DNA of 32,293 nucleotides. Origin: a virus. The first letter of the stretch is position 1. Every line of letters begins with the position of its first letter. A model generated the notes under the pieces. That model saw only the letters and a list, made by a program, of their open reading frames with translations, made no database searches and was not told the DNA's origin. Positions 30,963 to 32,293 of the stretch are shown here, piece after piece. Where the stretch lies: the IMG/VR virus record IMGVR_UViG_3300047276_000532, positions 1-32,293 of that record; one strand, written 5' to 3'. The position numbers and the translations under genes were made by a program.

Positions 30963-31393
30963 TGCGCCTGCTTTCCCTGATCCTATGCAGCTCAGCCCTA
31001 GCTGCTGACCCGGCAGTGACCACCAAGCTGGTCAGGGGCATCATAGCTATTGAGTCTAGCGGCAAGGCTAGGGTGACCGGGGACAATGGAGCAGCTAGGG
31101 GGCTTGCCCAATTCCACCTAGCTAGCTGGCTGGACACAAGCGTTTGGCGCGCAGCTAGGGGTCTGCCTACCTACCCCTATAGCGCAGCTTATGACCCAGC
31201 CTGCAGCCAAGCCTACCTGCATAGCTGGCTGGAGCTTAACGCAGCTAGGTTCAGGAAGGCTACCGGGCGCGCACCCACCCCAGCTGATCTGTATGCCATA
31301 CACAATCTGGGTTTCAAGGGATACGCTCAAAGGTCATTTGACTTTGCCAGATGCCCTAGCATCACCAAGCGCAAGGCAGCACACCTAAGATAA
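30959..31393 (+). CDS. Exported endolysin, SLT-like muramidase/transglycosylase
   Basis: The 144-residue product has an N-terminal signal peptide (MMRLLSLILCSSALA, likely cut before ADP) and a lysozyme-like fold: AIESSG with the candidate catalytic Glu32, GAARGLAQF (45-52), and IHNLGFKGYA near residue 114. It would cleave peptidoglycan. Export through Sec means it need not pass the holin lesion, so the holin may act by depolarising the membrane. It lies 3 kb from the holin, outside the main lysis cluster. Confidence 0.82.
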   Translation: MMRLLSLILCSSALAADPAVTTKLVRGIIAIESSGKARVTGDNGAARGLAQFHLASWLDTSVWRAARGLPTYPYSAAYDPACSQAYLHSWLELNAARFRKATGRAPTPADLYAIHNLGFKGYAQRSFDFARCPSITKRKAAHLR

Positions 31394-31410
31394 CTTTAAG
31401 ACCAACGCAC

Positions 31411-31905
31411 TTGAGCAACAGCCCTACACCAAACGCGCGCTATACCTTTGCAGCCATTGACCCCGGAATGTCAGGGGGTGTTGCCGTAGTGCGTATGTAT
31501 GCTAACAGACCTGAAGTGGTCTTAAGCAAAATGCCTGAAGACTTGGCTGAGCTAAGTGAGCTGCTGCCGTTTGGCTGTGATGTGGTGATTGAGAAAGTCC
31601 CACCCTTTGTGGGCAGGCTTATCCCTTCCAGCGCTGCCTTCAAGCTGGGCAAGTCTGCCGGGTGGGTGGAAGGCTTCTGCGCAGGACGGCAGCACCCGGT
31701 GATCCTTGTGACTCCCCAGAAGTGGCAAGCCCCCTTGGGCATCCCCAAGGGCAATAGGACACAAGCCCAATGGAAAGCTGCCCTGAAAGCAGAAGCTAGC
31801 AGGCGCTACCCATCAGTCCAAGGGCTGACCCTAGCAACGGCAGACGCGCTGCTTATTGCTGATTGGAGAATGTCTGAAGTCACACCACTGCTTAAACACT
31901 TTTAA
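31411..31905 (+). CDS. RuvC-like Holliday junction resolvase (TTG start)
   Basis: The 164-residue product has an RNase H-like fold with acidic residues placed as in RuvC: FAAIDPGMSGGVAVV (Asp17), VVIEKV (Glu61) and ATADALLIADW (Asp145, Asp151). The middle FKLGKSAGWVEGF and VTPQKWQAPLGIPKG are typical of phage RuvC-like nucleases. It would cut branched DNA before packaging. The start is TTG at 31411: the first in-frame ATG is codon 20, after the catalytic Asp17, so a non-ATG start is needed. Confidence 0.82.
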   Translation: MSNSPTPNARYTFAAIDPGMSGGVAVVRMYANRPEVVLSKMPEDLAELSELLPFGCDVVIEKVPPFVGRLIPSSAAFKLGKSAGWVEGFCAGRQHPVILVTPQKWQAPLGIPKGNRTQAQWKAALKAEASRRYPSVQGLTLATADALLIADWRMSEVTPLLKHF

Positions 31906-31908
31906 CCT

Positions 31909-32148
31909 ATGACTGATAAGAAAACCCCCAAGTCCCCTGCCGCCAGCTATACGCAGGTAGGCAGCACCAGCTACATCCTGCTTTCTGACGGCAGCTTTGC
32001 GCGCAAGCTCAAGCCTGTGGTGGTCAATGGTGTCAGCTATTATAACCTGAGCAAAGGCAAGGGTGTGCTTATGCGCATCACTGCTGACCGGGTTGCTGAA
32101 TACATCAGCGCCATTGAAAACCCGCAGCCTGACAAGCCTGTTGCCTGA
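31909..32148 (+). CDS. Small hypothetical protein before the tRNA
   Basis: The 79-residue product is polar with strands (SYILLSDGSFARKLKPVVV, GVSYYNLSK) and a final helix (TADRVAEYISAIENP). It looks like a small beta-sheet protein of unknown role. The start is in an AACCT-ATG context, 3 bases after the resolvase stop. The tRNA gene begins only 7 bases after its stop, so both are probably on one transcript. Confidence 0.6.
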   Translation: MTDKKTPKSPAASYTQVGSTSYILLSDGSFARKLKPVVVNGVSYYNLSKGKGVLMRITADRVAEYISAIENPQPDKPVA

Positions 32149-32155
32149 TCCTTCT

Positions 32156-32227
32156 GCACCTGTAGCACAATGGCTGTGCGCCTGCTTTGTAAGCAGGGGG
32201 CTGCAGGTTCAAGTCCTGTCAGGTGCT
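32156..32227 (+). tRNA. tRNA-Thr(UGU)
   Basis: The 72-nt cloverleaf is complete. The acceptor stem GCACCTG/CAGGTGC has 7 perfect pairs, the D stem GCAC/GTGC has loop AATGGCT, the anticodon stem CCTGC/GCAGG has loop TTTGTAA and anticodon TGT, the variable loop is GGGCT, and the T stem GCAGG/CCTGT has loop TTCAAGT. The first pairs G1-C72 and C2-G71 fit threonine identity rules known in E. coli. The discriminator is T, which is unusual, and CCA is not encoded. It would read ACA codons. Confidence 0.93.
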
Positions 32228-32293
32228 TACCTTTCCTACCCAAACCAATAAACCGCTATGACCACTAAGAAAACTAAGACCCAGAATGAAGAC
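32167..32293. repeat. Terminal direct repeat, right copy (circular contig overlap)
   Basis: This is identical to bases 1-127. It continues the tRNA into the start of the ERF gene, confirming that 32166 joins to 1. When counting genes or bases, one copy should be dropped. Confidence 0.95.

Noticed and set aside
32156-32227. tRNA as a phage attachment site
   Set aside because: No integrase, excisionase or repressor gene was found, and the tRNA is a complete gene within the phage operon.

Overview
The window is a complete, circularly closed bacteriophage genome. Its first 127 bases are repeated exactly at its end (1-127 = 32167-32293), so the unique length is 32,166 bp and the cut point falls inside a tRNA gene. 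Every convincing gene lies on the + strand and is tightly packed, often with overlapping stop and start codons. Terminase, lambda-type portal, S49 protease, capsid and tape-measure genes mark it as a tailed dsDNA phage, most likely a siphovirus with a short tail. No integrase, repressor or DNA polymerase was recognised, so a lytic life style using the host polymerase is the simplest reading. The host is not identifiable from the sequence. A near-consensus sigma-70 promoter, a lipobox protein and a Sec-type endolysin point to a Gram-negative bacterium. Shine-Dalgarno motifs are almost absent and many starts read CT-ATG, which would fit SD-poor phyla such as Verrucomicrobiota, Cyanobacteria or Bacteroidota.

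Layout. 92-5249: recombination and replication (ERF annealing protein, RecE-like PD-(D/E)XK nuclease, SSB-like protein, DnaB-N/RepA-type helicase, small unknowns). 5253-5933: a Mom-like DNA-hypermodification protein, followed by a cluster of competing hairpins (5957-6030). 6063-11961: two unknown or HTH proteins, a Nu1-like small terminase, a beta-class DNA methyltransferase, a metallophosphoesterase, a second HTH protein and the GpA-like large terminase. 12086-16442: connector candidate, portal, protease with a cysteine-rich tail, scaffold, major capsid protein, then an intrinsic terminator. 16529-17051: a separate transcription unit with its own promoter, structured leader, one unknown gene and a strong terminator. 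17155-26637: neck, tail completion, tube candidate, tape measure, distal tail proteins and a repeat-bearing fibre. 26641-28281: membrane and lysis proteins, including a spanin-like lipoprotein and a holin. 28274-32148: HExxH protein, small genes, ATP-dependent DNA ligase, exported lysozyme and RuvC-like resolvase. A tRNA-Thr(UGU) closes the circle directly upstream of the ERF gene.

The feature that ties the genome together is apparent layered evasion of restriction. The phage encodes a Mom-like modifier and a methyltransferase, and in my reading of the whole window the palindromes CATG, GTAC and ACGT do not occur and GGCC occurs only twice, while AGCT, GCGC, CGCG and TGCA are very common. The best candidate for an undescribed accessory function is the self-contained one-gene unit at 16529-17051, wedged between the head and tail modules.
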